Assembly: GCA_032821775.1 (NCBI GenBank)
Contig: JAVLRN010000005.1
Coordinates: forward strand, 1,054,001 to 1,118,000
Source: Sanguinoderma infundibulare
Lineage: Eukaryota > Basidiomycota > Agaricomycetes > Polyporales > Polyporaceae
Direction: 5' to 3'
DNA: 64,000 bases
Positions within the stretch are counted from its first letter, which is position 1; each line of letters begins with the position of its first letter. Below are positions 44,462-56,892 of the stretch, one piece after another. The position numbers and the translations under genes are program-made. The notes under the pieces are model-generated. The model made no database searches. It was not told where the DNA came from and worked only from the letters and a program-made list of their open reading frames with translations.

Positions 44462-46423
44462 ATGTCCAGCAAGCCGAACGCGATCATCTTCGGTACGCCG
44501 CCCCTTGCCCGCCTTGTTTCCGCTGCTGATCAGGAGGCGCGCGACATACATTGACATCCTCCAGGCGGCCTCAATACATGTTCGCGCACCCTTGCGGCCC
44601 TCCTCGTTCCCCCCGACGGAGGTGAGCGGCTTGTCGAGGTAAGCCGTCGTCCCCCCTCTCGCTGGTCTCACCAGCCGTGATAAGATGATGGTCGACTGAC
44701 CACACCTCCCCATTTCCCCTAGAACCTCCGTATCGTCGACAAATACTCTGTCGCCCCGGCCACAACGTAAGCATTCGTTTCTTGCCTCGAGTCTGGCCGT
44801 GGATGGCTCCCGGTTGCTTAGACCGCCTTGACACACAGATATCTCGGTTCTGTCTTCCCGGAGGTACTCAAGCAGCCCAACGTCGAATACCGGCAGGCTA
44901 ACCTCACCGTTGCTTGTACGTCACAGTTTCATATCCATCATCCCCATCGTCCGCTGTTGCAACCCATCCTGATGTGCCATGCGCCCTGCAGCGACCGTTG
45001 CGTCCGTCTTCGAGCCGCCAGCCGGCCAAGACCCCTACGATTACGTCTTCGACTTCACGGGCGAGATTGGATGGGACAGGCCGGAAGGGGTGAGTGCTAT
45101 TCGCGCCGCACGCGGTCCAGTCTATTCGAGACCCTCTGGACGTCTGTTAACCTCGTGTCGCCCCGGACGCGCGCCCCGACGACTGCCCCCCAGATCCAAA
45201 TTGGTCACACGTTCAAAGTCGCGCGGTTGGTTGCGCTCGAGGCCGCGCAGCGGCAGGTCAAGGCGTACGTGCGTATACAGCACCCGTTCTACAACTGCAA
45301 GGACAGCGGCCAGCACGACGAGAAGGCGGAGGTCAAGCCTGAAGGCGTGGTCGGCACTTGGTGGCATGAGACCTTGCGGGCGTTAGGTGCGATCCAGGAG
45401 TGAGTGCTTGCTCGAGTCCCTGGTTACCCGTGTGGATGTTGATCTTCGCTACCTTGACCCTCGCTACTTTACCATGCATACAGCCTTAATCTTGTCATCG
45501 TCCGGACTGCCCTCCCCTATGGCCCTTATGTCAACTACCTCGGTATGTTTCCGTTACTCGACACCCCTATTCCTTTCGCCCATCCAAACCTCTCTTGTCT
45601 GCTCCAGCTATGATCCCCTTCATCGCCGTTGCTGCATGCTATGGGCATCTGCAGCAGCCCATGAAGGCCTTGTAAGTTCTATCGTGACGTGTGGCTCGAT
45701 CGTGCCGTGACATCCCGATCAGGAACTCGCCCGGCAAATATCCCTCACATACCGTCCACGTAGAAGACATTGCTGGCGCGATGTGGGCCGCCGCGGAGTG
45801 GATGGCGAAGACCGGGCGAAAAGAGGCGGACGCGCTCGCAGGCGAGGAGATCGTGTTTAAGAACGAGAAGAGCAAGGCGAGCGAGGTCGAGGGCATGGTC
45901 GCGCCGTCAGAGAAGGTTGTGGCGCCGCTGTTCAACATCGTGAGTTGACCACCCGTTGTGCGCCAAGTGTCGTGTGTGACGGGGCTGCAGGAGGACGACT
46001 CGAAATTGACGATGGTCGAGCTGGGGAACGTGTGCGCATCCTACTTCGGCACCACCTTCGACTTCCATAGCTTCATGACCAACGTGGCCGCAAAGGTCTG
46101 GTACCTTCCCCTCCTGTGTCGCGCAGTCGGTTGACACCTGCGGTTTCTAGTTCCGCCTCGAGGAGATCATCGAGGAGATCAACGAGGTCCACGTCAGCAC
46201 CTGGACAACGATGATTACCACATCGAACCCGCCCGTCCCGAACACCCAGTTCTCGTCCTACATGGACCTTTCCGCGCTCAAGAAGCACACCGTCGCCTTC
46301 GACGCCGGCAAGATCAAGAACGTCGTCGGCTACCAGCTCAAGCGACCCGAGTTCAACCACGAGACCGTCGGCGACATGGTCGAGAAGCTAAAGGCCGAGA
46401 ACAGTTGGCCGAACAACTCGTGA
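44462..46423 (+). CDS. Extended/atypical SDR, NAD(P)-binding Rossmann protein
   Basis: Starts MSSKPNAIIFGGLNTCSRTL; IIFGGxN is a variant of the SDR TGxxGxxG nucleotide loop. Further blocks are RIVDKYSVAPATTYLGSVFP, DYVFDFTGEIGWDRPE, RIQHPFYNCKDSGQHDEKAE, NLVIVRTALPYGPYVNYL and SHTVHVEDIAGAMW. The last is the usual position of the epimerase-type VxDVAxA helix. The canonical YxxxK is not evident, hence atypical; YGPYVNY may be the degenerate site. The C-terminal region (FGTTFDFHSFM, YMDLSALKKHTVAFDAGKIK) extends beyond typical SDRs. About nine exons, ~435 residues. Substrate unknown; similar proteins are common in fungi as NAD(P)-binding proteins of uncertain function. Confidence 0.75.
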
Positions 46424-47114
46424 CGCACGCGCCCTCGGCCGCTCTCGCTCCTTCTGACCGCTGTCTGCTCGCTGTTGAAATCGTACCTTGGGTCGCCTGC
46501 CGTGCCATGGACGGAAATTGAACGTGTGTTGTTGTTGTTGTCGTCGTCGTCGTCGTCATCTCCTTGTGTCTTACCAGCTAATGATATTATGAATGAGTTA
46601 TGTGCTAGGGTTTCGTCCTGTATACGTCTCATTATCACACTATCTACTACGCACACTTCTCTCCACCCCCATCTTTTTTCTAGTGTTCATCGCGTTCGTT
46701 CGTGGCCCCATCCCATCCCCAAATACCCGTACCACTCGTCTGCGCCCCACTTCGTTTTCTGCTCTCTCTCTCTCTGGCGCGCTACTAATCCCCTTTGCAT
46801 AATGCTTGCTTTTGAGTACAGTGCCATCTATCTCACCTGTTGTGTCAATCCCACTGCGTCGTCATCATCCTGCCGTCACCCTGGCTTCGCGACGCCTTCT
46901 CACGCTGATCTGCCTATCGTTTACCGCGCGCAATGTGCTGTGTGTGCGATTATGCGATAGCATTCGCATTACGTCTACCGTTGGAGGGTTGCTTGCGCTT
47001 ATCAGAAGGGAGGGGAGAGAGAGAGAGGATAAAAGGGTAGGAACATCACACAATTGTACTGATCCAACAACAGCGCGAGCACGTACATAACCCGATCGAG
47101 CCACGCCCTCAGTG
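46424..47114. other. Convergent 3' region SDR-GEA
   Basis: 691 bp between stop codons of converging genes. Includes the GTT/GTC microsatellite and pyrimidine-rich stretches (CTCTCTCTCTCT near 46765). Open frames here reflect the simple sequence, not coding. Confidence 0.55.
46527..46560 (+). repeat. GTT/GTC trinucleotide microsatellite
   Basis: A run of GTT units passes directly into a run of GTC units (about 34 bp) in the probable 3' UTR of the SDR gene. A compound trinucleotide tract of this kind is prone to length variation. Confidence 0.85.
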
Positions 47115-50100
47115 TCATGAACTGGAGGCCGGCGCGGGCGCGAGACCTGGCGTGAGAGGGACCCCAGCGGATTTTGGTGGCGGTGCGGGGACGATCCCGT
47201 CCAGGAAGCCAGGAAGGAAGCGCTCGATGCGCTCGTGCGTCGCAGCCCACAGCGCGACCTGGCGCTCGCCCCGGTCAGCGTCCTCGGGCGTGCTTGGCGG
47301 GACGAGGAGGCCGGTGGCGTTCATCACGAGCAGCACGTTCTTGAGCGACTCGGGCACGGCTTCGTACTGGGAGGGGACCACAAACGCAGTTAGCCTCTCA
47401 GCCTTTACGTCTCAAACCCTGAACACGGCGCCGTCGGGACGCACGGGCGGTGCGCCCGCTTGCAATTCCGCGACAAATAAACGCGACGGACGCGGGGGGG
47501 GGGACGTACCAGCTGATCGCGGCGATCAACGTGCATGAGTCGATCGAGCAGGTCGAGGACCTGTATCCATAGCACTCGGATGTCCGCCGTCTGGCCCTCG
47601 CGCGCCTCGAAATGCATGAACGCCTTGCAGAGCAGCGCGGACGCCCGGAGGCGCGTCTCGGGCATGCCCATCGGGTCGCGCATGAACACCTGCTGCCTGA
47701 GGAGCTCGTCCAGGAGGGGGAAGATGACGCGGTTGAAGACCTCCTCGATCTGACTGTGATTCCCTTCGTCCAGGGGCAGGTGGGGCCCGAGGAGGATGCG
47801 CTGGAGGTGGACCATAGACGCGTGCCTTATCTCCCGTGAAGTGTTTGAGGACTGCCGCGCCAGGGATGAGAGCAGCGGAAGGCTGAACTGGCGCCAGACT
47901 AGAGAGCGTGTTAGTGCAAGTATGGATACATTCGGGCGATTGAGACTTGCGGAGATTCTTCTGCAACCCGGACATCTCGGCGAACCGCGCCCAACACTTT
48001 TTGAGGTCTGCGATCATGTCTATGGCCTTCCGTCCGCGCTCGACGATCGGGGAGCTGCAGACATCTGGTCAGAGATCTCCTCTTCATATGGCAAGCCAAA
48101 TCCTTACTTGGCTGCTGTCAGCGACTGCGTCCGTCGTCCTTGCTGCTGAGCATCCACGGCGACTGACGCTGCAGTCGCGAACTCGTCCAATGCGTTGACG
48201 AGACCCGTGAAGTTGTCTGGCGTGATGAGGTCTTGAGGACCATCGCCCACCAGGCCTTTCAGGATGTCGAAGGATTGCCGCGACGCTTCTGGATGGGAGA
48301 TTGTGGAACGCAACAGGGCAAAGACGACGTTCCATTCCGTTTGCGAATGCAGGATCTCTCTGTGTTCCTGCAAGATCAGCGTCAAACCCGCGACGACTTG
48401 CTCCGCGACAGCAGTGGCAACGGTTGGTGGTAGTCTTGCCAGCAGGTCGAAGGATAGGTATACTTGATCTCGAAGGGTATGCTACGTGGACAATCAGACA
48501 CGAATTGCATTTACAGTGAGCGTTTATCCCTCACCCGTTCCGCAAGAATGAGGCACAATCTCAACAGAGCAACAACCGCGCGCTCGATGAGAAGGACACT
48601 GTATTGCGTCGGAGTTGAAAGGAGGGCGGAGAGGTGCTCGAAGACGATTGGCCTAGTGAAGTGTAAGCAAAAGGTCTTCGATCCAGGGTCGCTTACGTAC
48701 CAGACGTCTTCGATGTACTGGGGTGTTTGGCGCGCAATGCTGACCATGGTCTCCAGCAGGAAGACCGATGCAGGATCGTACGGCAACGCAAACTGACTTC
48801 CTTGAGCTAAGGCGGCTGCCGCAACCTCATCCGACTCAAGCTTCAGCTTCGCCACTGTCCGCTCGTGCGCAAGTGCCTCCAAAGCACGGACTGCGGCGAC
48901 TAGAGGTTCTGGCCTCAGTTGCCTACCAAATATCAGGCGAATTTGTATGACGTAAAATACGAGCAACTCACATGATCTGAGAGTAAAGCTCATCCAAGCG
49001 GCACGTTGAGATACAGTCGATCGTACAGAGGGTATTCTCAACATCCGCGTCTGTAGCGTCGGGAACAAGCGCATCTGCGCTTGAGGCGTACGGTGTCATC
49101 AGGTAGGAGGACAAGGCAGAAAGGAGGCCATCCGATCTTGGTGCTGCTCTGGCCGGTTGGCTGCGGCGGAGCGGTATAACAGATGTCCCGCCAAGGAAGT
49201 CCTCCATCTGCAGCATGCTCGCCGGCAGCAGCGAGTGCAGGAACAACGTTTGGAACATCTCGAATATCTACGAGCACAATGTGTTAGTCCCACTTCCACC
49301 GAGAAGATCGGCCCACGTCTACCTGTGTCCACCCTTCCCGAAGCGCATTCGCGTTGCCATTGACGATGTTGAATAGTACGACAGCCGCAAGCTGGCCCTT
49401 GAAGTTGGTTCCGAACTTGACAGACAAAGAAGAGACGGTGACCGACTGGCCGTCAACGTCCACCACAGGGTAGTTGGGCACTTGTGAAGGCTGAGCTTCC
49501 GACAATAACGACGTCGCTTGGGACAGCGAGACGACAACGTAGTCGAAGACGTCAGGCATGTCGAAGTGACGGGCCAAGGTGGCGCATTGTCGGAATCCGG
49601 TGATGGCTCGCTCAATGATGTAGTCGTCTTCGAAGGTGATGAAGGCGTAAGCAATGGCCGAAACCACGGGTCTCCAGACAGCTTTGAACATGTCGGCGTC
49701 GAAGAGAGCGGCGTTGCATGTCAGGAAGTCACCTACGATGAAAGATATGAGCGAACAGGAGATACACGATCTGAAAAGTCCATACCAGCTTGCCGTGTGC
49801 GTGCGAGTAGTTCTTTCCAAGCATACTCAAAGCCAAGCTGTCCGGTATGTTCTTCTGGCATGACGATCTCTCTCTTTCGGATCGATTCGTAGATATTTGA
49901 CTAAAGCAGAGAGTTCAGTCGCGGTGCAGCCAACGCTTACATGAATTATGTGATAAATCGTACCAAGAACTCGACAGAGAAGTCGGCACCCTCGTTGACG
50001 CCCTTGAGATTGCGTTTGTAATCATCTAGGGTCATTCGTTTCTAGCGAATATCTCAGCAGTCAAGCCATGATTTAAAGGACTGGGCGGGAACTTACCCTG

Positions 50101-52746
50101 ATTTGCGGGTTGTGCTGGTCGGTGTTCAACATAATAATCGAGAATGCCAGAACGTAAACAGCATCCTGTGATTTCACCTCGTCTTGCCTGCATGTGAGCT
50201 CCAGTGATGAGTTGGCCCGAACGCAACGACATACCAGGTTCGGCCGCGAAGTAAATCTCAGCGAAATTCTCCGTAATACGACTGATCTGTTGCGCCTCTC
50301 CAGGCAGCCGGAACGTCTCCAGCATTTCTCTCATTGCTTCTGCGACAGGTTTCTGTGGTGCTTTCCTGAGCCGACGTCCTCAAGAAAGCCACATTCATAC
50401 TCACCCCCTTGAAACTCATGAGACCGAGGAAAGCCTTGAGCAACTCAATGTTATTCGGTTTCGACAGGAAGTCGCCGAGCAAGCGCTTGTCAATGCGAGC
50501 AGAGCTCTTTAGGAACCGGGCCAGACTAAGTGGTTTGGGCTCGGAGGGATCGGTGTAGATGAGTTGGTTCTCTTCCAGGAACGCCAGGCCGGTCTTGGGC
50601 TTCGTGTTGAATTTCGTCGTCGCGGTCAATATGAGCTTCTTCCTCGACTTCGTAAGTAGCAACTGGTCAGATGGAGGGAAGTCCTAGAAATGATACAATC
50701 GCGATTCAAGACATGATGCTCTGTGCTAGCAAGGAAGTATCTTACCGTGGGCCAAGCGTCACTTGCCTAAACAAAACTAACGTTAGCTAGCCTGCAAAAG
50801 GGGGTACAAAGTTGCACATACGCCTTCAGCCCGAGTAGCCATCCGCCCAACGAAGGCGAGGATGAGGTCCAGGCAGAGATACTGTGCGTTCTGTTGCTGA
50901 TAATCCGGCCCTCCAAGGCCCTGAGCAGGATAAATGCCCTGTAGTCGTCTGAGCTTTCCCAGCATCAAGTGTAGAGTGAAAGCACTACCTTGGCGCAGAA
51001 CTCGATCAGACGCTCGAACATGTTCTCGCAGTTCATGTCGCAGTCGTAGTTCGTGTACAGGTCGACCATGAAGCTCGGGTGCCGGGAGATCTGGCCAAGC
51101 GTCTCCAACAGCAATTCGCGAGTGTCTCCGCGAGCGGGAGCAACGATGAGGCGAGGCGTAGCCGGGGCCTTCTCCGGGTCATCTTCTGGAGGAGCCAGCA
51201 AAGGAGTCCCAGGAGCAGGGCTGCTGCCTCTCGAGTTGGCCAAAGCCTTCTGGTTCAAGGTCAGAGTCTTTGGCGGTGGGGGTGGGGTAAGTCTGTCAAT
51301 GGTGAACGCGAGGAAGAGTTCCTGCTGAAGCTTCATTTTCGGCCGCATGGTCTCGAACATCGTTGAGATAGCACGGAGGGAGGTTTGCAGGACAGCAGGA
51401 TGGTCTGAACGAGCTAGCTGGAAGAGGTATTTGCAGCCATGGTCCAGAATGAGAGTGGAAAGGGAGGGGTAATCGCATATACGTGTGCCGGCCGCTTCGA
51501 GCGCAACGTTGAGTGTTCGGAGTGCAGTCAAACGTGTGGAATCGGTATGGGCTTGGTCATTGGGGTCAAGAATGTTGATCAGAACGCGCAGGAGTTCGAG
51601 AGTTGAGGGGAGACCGTCTAAGATGCATATATTCAGCTTCACGATGCCGACGCAAATGTGCGAAGAACCTACATGGCAATCGGGGAGCACTTGGAGTGTC
51701 TGGTGGTTGTTCCTCCACCTCTGCAGGTGGGGGTGGTGGTGGCGGCATCTCAACAACCTGCGCCTCGTTAGCCTCTGATGTTGGCGCGTCCTGTTCAGTT
51801 GGAGCCGCAGGTTCTTGGCTCTGCACCGGTCCCGACGTCGACACGCTCATCCTCATCTCCCCACCCTCAGCGTCCCCAGTGTCCGCTACCTTCTGCTCCT
51901 CCTCTTCCGGGTCTAAATCATGCAGTTGTGCGAATACAACCCTCACGAGCTGGTGAAGAGTGCCTTCCGCAGAGCGTCTGAGGATCTCTGGTGAAACACA
52001 TACATTAACATTCGTGGCCTTGTGAATGGCGGCACTGGACCTACCACTCAGCCGCATTTGACATGACGTAGTTAGAACAGTCTCTAGCATCTCACAAATC
52101 TCGATATCCCCCAGCGTCCTGCCTACACTTCCGCACATCGCGTCGTTGATCACGGTCATGATCTTGAGCAGAACGACCTCGTCCCCGGAGGAGTCGCTTG
52201 CTTCGAATTTACAGCTCGAAAGTGCACTGCTGAGCTCCGCCATAGCGCTCTGGAGGGAGATGGCAGTCGGGTAAAACAGGCCGCATAGGAAGAAATTATG
52301 GAGCGCAGTTAATGCCGTGGAGGTAATGGGCCCAGTGGAAAGCGGTGAGCGGATAATGGCGAGGAAAGGAGAAAGGAGTGTGCTGAGAGGTAACGAGTGT
52401 ATGTCTACGTGCAACCGAACCGTAAGCTCGAGTTCGCGCGAATGATTAGTTAGATGTGCGCACCTTCAATTTGCTTCACAAGCCGTTTGAGGTCCTGGAA
52501 GCCCGCCATAAGCTCCTGCTCCGTGCTTCCGTGTCCCGACGCGTAGACATTTGGAGTGCCTTTGGAGACCCTTAGTCCAAGACTGGTAGCGAGTGCAGAG
52601 TCGCGTGCAGTATACGACGGCGTGGAGAGAGCCCAGCGTGAGTTCTTCCGCATCACAGAGGTGACCGAGAGGATCTCCGAGAGCAGAATGTGTTTGGGGG
52701 ATACTGATGACGCGGCCACCGACATGACGCGGCCAGCAGATTCCAT
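47115..52746 (-). CDS. GEA2: Large ARF guanine-nucleotide exchange factor with Sec7 domain (GEA/GBF1)
   Basis: Activates ARF GTPases at the early Golgi for COPI recruitment. The N-terminal DCB region has ILSVTSVMRKNSRWA, typical of GEA/GBF1. A Pro-rich insert (MPPPPPPPAEVEEQ) lies near 51750. The Sec7 domain spans about 50660-49980: LGDFLSKPNNIELLKAFLGL, the glutamic-finger motif FRLPGEAQQISRITENFAEI (the E of PGEAQ is the catalytic finger), then VLAFSIIMLNTDQHNPQIRK and MTLDDYKRNLKGVN. Downstream HDS blocks continue (EGWTQ, IFEMFQTLFLHSLLPASML). Ends APAPASSS. Total about 1,500 residues in many exons, the usual size. N-myristoylated ARFs are its clients, linking it functionally to NMT1. Confidence 0.93.
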
Positions 52747-53137
52747 GTTGGCCAGCCAGCGGACAAGGACAAGTAGTTAAGGAAAGGAGAAGAGGTCCGA
52801 GACACGGGAGGGGACGTGTGCAAGACGTGTCGCTTGGCACGGCCCGCAGCCACTTGCGTACTAGGATCAGAGCGCTTCCTCATGCCGTCACTCCAACAAG
52901 CTTACCGACTGGCTACTCTATCTGCATCTTCAAGACCAACAGTTCCATTGGCAGACCTGTGAGTGCGACATGTCGGGCCATACGTGGCAATACTACGGTT
53001 GACTTGCAAGCTACAGTTTAAGATCCAATGACGTAGTACGCAATGGCCGCGACTCGGGAAGCAACTGCAGACTCCTGATATAATCCCAAATCATGATGGA
53101 TAGCGTACGGTACAATACAATTGACAAGTCGATAACT
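52747..53137. other. Intergenic region upstream of GEA gene
   Basis: 391 bp between two minus-strand genes. Holds the GEA promoter and proteasome alpha4 3' UTR. Nothing else seen. Confidence 0.5.
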
Positions 53138-54361
53138 TCATTGAGTAGAACCACCGGCAGCTTGTGACATTGCGGCCTGCCCAGCTGCTGTTGCAGCCAG
53201 CCTGGAACGCTTCCGTTCCGCCTCTGCAAAAGGATGTGAATATATGCTAGGATATGAGGTGCGGACGTGACATACCAGCCTCCTTTTCACGTTCGATGTC
53301 CGCAACGATGGCCTCGATCTGGGCCAGATCAAGGCTCTGCGGGACTGCCGTAAGATACAAAACTACTCAGGTTCCCTAAGGAATAACACACCGTGATCTT
53401 GCCATAGCTCTCCATGACGCTGATCTCGATATTCTTCGCGCCTGTTTGCACCACTTCCAGCAAGCTCTTTACCGTGAGCTTGATGGTATCATCTCGTGAC
53501 ATATCATCTTTGTGATTCTTCTCAAGAAACTCCCGCACAGTCTTTGAAGAACGTCCGATGGCATTCGCCTGGACCAAGTTATGAGGTCAGGCAACTCACC
53601 GCTTATAGACAGAGTGCATACCTTCCAGGCGCTGTAGATACCTCCTGGCTCCGTCTGGTACAGTCGTGGCTTGTCATCGTTAGGGTCGAAGCCAACGATG
53701 AGGGTGGAAACACCAAACGGTCGAACACCTCCAGATTGAGTGTAACGCTATATGCACGTTTAGCGAGAGGACCAATGGCCAGTACAGTATACGAACCTGC
53801 TGGATACCCGCAATATGTCTCGTGATGTATTCAACAGTGACCGGATCTTCTACAGTCAAGCGATGACTTTGGCATTCTATCCGAGCCTTGTCAATAAGGA
53901 CACGACCATCGGCCGTAAGACCTATGCACATGATTAGCTTCAGAGGCCGAGTATAACACGGATTGGGTGGCGCACCTGCAAATGCGAGACAAACGTGGTC
54001 ATCCAGCATCGCAACCTTGCGGACGGTACGGGGGTCTTGCAGTTGTAGGACGGATTTCTTCTCTACACCAAGGACAACAACATCTTTGCCTCGGACACCG
54101 ACCTGCCGGCGACGCGTTAGCCTGGTGCTTGTGTGAATGAAGACCTCGACGTACCGCACATGTTCCTTTGCGTACGGCCTCCAAAGCGTACTCTACCTGA
54201 AAATTGAGACGCGATGAGCATCTACGAAAACGTCGCATATTCGATCCCGCACTTGGAATAGATGCCCATCCGGCGAGAAGACGGTGAGGGCTGGAAACAC
54301 GATGAGCAATGTCTCGCCAATTATAGCAGAGAAACATACCGCGATCGTAGGACCTAGACAT
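53138..54361 (-). CDS. PRE6: 20S proteasome alpha-type subunit 4 (PSMA7/Pre6)
   Basis: Alpha-ring subunit of the 20S core. The N-terminus [32 protein letters not shown] is the alpha-subunit signature ([19 protein letters not shown]) read across two short introns. Then [60 protein letters not shown] with the alpha4-type [47 protein letters not shown], and a Lys/Glu/Ala-rich tail. Residue choice matches alpha4 rather than other alpha subunits. About seven exons and 260 residues. It is head-to-head with the ZUP1-type deubiquitinase, also a ubiquitin-system gene. Confidence 0.95.
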
Positions 54362-54600
54362 TGTGGGAGATGGGGGAATGAGATGGAGCGGGTGGAGGGA
54401 ACGAGTAGTGCTCAGTCCTCGACGCGCGTCGAGAAGCTTGCGTCGCCTTTAGGCTCTTGCACGTGATGGGATCACGTTGTGCTCGACGCGTATTGGGCGC
54501 TTAAACCCTCACTACTACTTCCGCTCGGCCACCACGGTACGTCGCCTCGACACAAACCATATACCCCGTCAACGCCTGCGCAGGTTTGGAGAGGTCTTCG
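54362..54600. promoter_or_regulatory. Shared upstream region of PRE6 and ZUP1-like gene
   Basis: 239 bp between divergent start codons of a proteasome subunit and a deubiquitinase. I looked for the yeast PACE motif (GGTGGCAAA) and did not see it. Confidence 0.45.
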
Positions 54601-56625
54601 ATGGGAAAGCCAGCTTCTGTGACGGATGATGAGGTTGAGATTGTCGCACACAACCACCCGTAAGTACTTGACGCATCCTACGCAGCAGTGGCTGAACGAG
54701 TGGTTATTCAGTAACAAGTTCATATGTCAAATATGCACCGAGGATTTAACTCCTATGACGATCCCGCAAAGGGAATTCCATTATGATGGACACTTCTCGG
54801 AGCCTCCTCGAGGTATGTTAATGTGTTGTGCACCCTAAGCCTGGCGGTTACGCATTTCCCTGTAGCGTCCGGGTCGGGTTCCAGTATGCTAAGAGGAACT
54901 GTCGAAGTTCCAGCTGGGCTTGTCCTGCCTTCCAAACCTTCCAAACCTACCTCGAAGCCATATACCAATCCGTTGTCTGGGTTCAAGCCCCCCTCCACTA
55001 TCTTCCGCAAGGTTTCGCATGAGGAACAAAATATCTTCTGGCATTCTTCTATGACGTCCACACCCCCGTCGAATTTTACTCCAGGTAGCCATATTGCCTT
55101 CACGAACACTATCATGATTATATCTCTACGCTCTGTTTTCAGGTTTGATAGGTGTCTTGAAGAAGGCACTCAGTCGCTCGCACGAAAAGGGACACACCCA
55201 GCGCGCATGGCTGTGTATGGACAACGCCGTTCTCATACAAGGAGAGAAGTGGGACCGTACTTGGGGTTGTGGGTCCGTAGTTTTCTCATTCGTCGGTGTC
55301 GTTCCCGCTCGAAGCTGCTCCACAGTTACCGTAACTTTCTCATGGCGTGTGCCGCACTCATGAACCAACAAACGCAGCCCGTGTATTTTCCATTATTGGA
55401 TGCGCCGAGCACGCCGGGTGTCCGAAATCTGCAAATATTGATTGAGCGTGCTTGGAGAGACGGTTGGCATTGTAGTCACATGTTGAGAGCGCTCGACACT
55501 AACTATCCCATCATAGGTTACGACCTCGAGGGCGCTGAGGATATGGGACGTGATCTCGTTGACGCATCCAAGTGGATCGGAACAGCAGGTACGCCACAGG
55601 ATCGCGCCTCCTCTCCCTTAATAGCTTACCTTCCCATCAGAGCTCTACGTTGCCTTCACGTACAAGGGCATACCGTAGGTTCACTATTGTCGGAATTCCT
55701 ATCTCCCCTCTAATTCATACAAAGTGCTCAACTAGTGGACTTCGATATCGATCGTGAAAGTATGTTCGCCTGACCCTTGTCACCGATTCGTCATTCTGAA
55801 CTTCATTCCTATTCCGAAGATTTCGTACCTTTTCTACAATGGGTACTGCATTACTTCTCCAGTGAAGGGTCTCCGCGAAGGTCGACGGCGTCGACGGTCG
55901 GCGAACGGTTGCTGGGCGCCCGACCTGTCATCGTCACCAACAAGCCTCCCATCATCCTGCAACACAAGGGGCATTCTCGAACGATCGTCGGCATCGAACA
56001 GGTCAAGAACGGGACCATGAACCTTCTTACATTCGATCCCGGGAGGTAAGCGTGCGCTTGCTCATCATTACTCCGCCTGCTAACAAGTTCTCGCGGGCTT
56101 CGGACACAGACGATTACCTCCACACATAAGACAGGCAGGACTCAATCACCATGATCCAGTCAGACATGGTGGACCTTCCGGCTCTTCCTTGCCGACGAAG
56201 GTGCTCCATAATGTCCTACACCCTGTGAAGACAATCAAATCGCATAAGCGTAAGTCGCCCGAGCTGCATGGCGGAAGCGCCAAGAAGAAGCGGAGCGGCA
56301 GTGGTGGAGACCCAGAAGTTATCGTGATCGACTACGACGACGACGAGGGGGAGCCTCGAAGAAGCAAGCCTCCTAGCAGTTCTCACCAACGACCCCACTT
56401 CGATGCGCTTAACCCCGGGGAGGTGCTGAAGGTTTTCCGACTGGATACGAAGGCACTGAAGTGGGTCTGCGTCCGTCTCCCAGCGGGCAGTCGCTGACAA
56501 TGTTGAATTTTTGTCTGTACAGGAAGAACAAGAAGTACCAGATTTTGTGGTTCCCTATGACCGAGCCTCTGTCAGAGGCGGAGAAGCTGAACAGGCAAAT
56601 AGTGACCAGCGAGAAGATCACTTAG
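54601..56625 (+). CDS. ZUP1/ZUFSP-type deubiquitinase (peptidase family C78)
   Basis: Cysteine protease related to human ZUP1 and fission yeast Mug105; ZUP1 cleaves long K63-linked ubiquitin chains and acts in genome maintenance. The start MGKPASVTDDEVEIVAHNHP joins NKFICQICTEDLTPM then REFHYDGHF, a CxxC..HxxxH zinc finger of UBZ type that could bind ubiquitin. The peptidase domain contains WGCGYRNFLMACAAL with the nucleophilic Cys. Further on are WIGTAELYVAFTYKGI, a DSHRFV segment, and ILQHKGHSRTIVGIEQVKNG (catalytic His) then NLLTFDPGR (Asp). A C-terminal exon carries an acidic/basic patch (GGDPEVIVIDYDDDEGE) and ends LNRQIVTSEKIT. About eight exons. Confidence 0.88.
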
Positions 56626-56892
56626 TTTGCGACCATCGTCTCCTCGTGGACCCAGTTATCCCCCCGTCATCCGTCTGGCCATACATAGAGACCATGTCAG
56701 GTCGTCTTCGATTACCAGTGGTGCAGGATTGTATGATTATATTAAGTTAGATAATGACACGGACTAATGCTACATGTTGCGGGGATGCATATGGTGCTGT
56801 AGGAAAGAAGACTACTTGGACAACGTGCGATATGAAAGGAATGGAAGTCCGAGAGGGAGGGTAGGGTTCAGAAGCATCTTTGTGGGACTCGT

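Noticed and set aside
46475..46960. 161-codon plus-strand open frame after the SDR gene
   Set aside because: Composed largely of Ser runs from the microsatellite and pyrimidine-rich tracts; no protein-like character.
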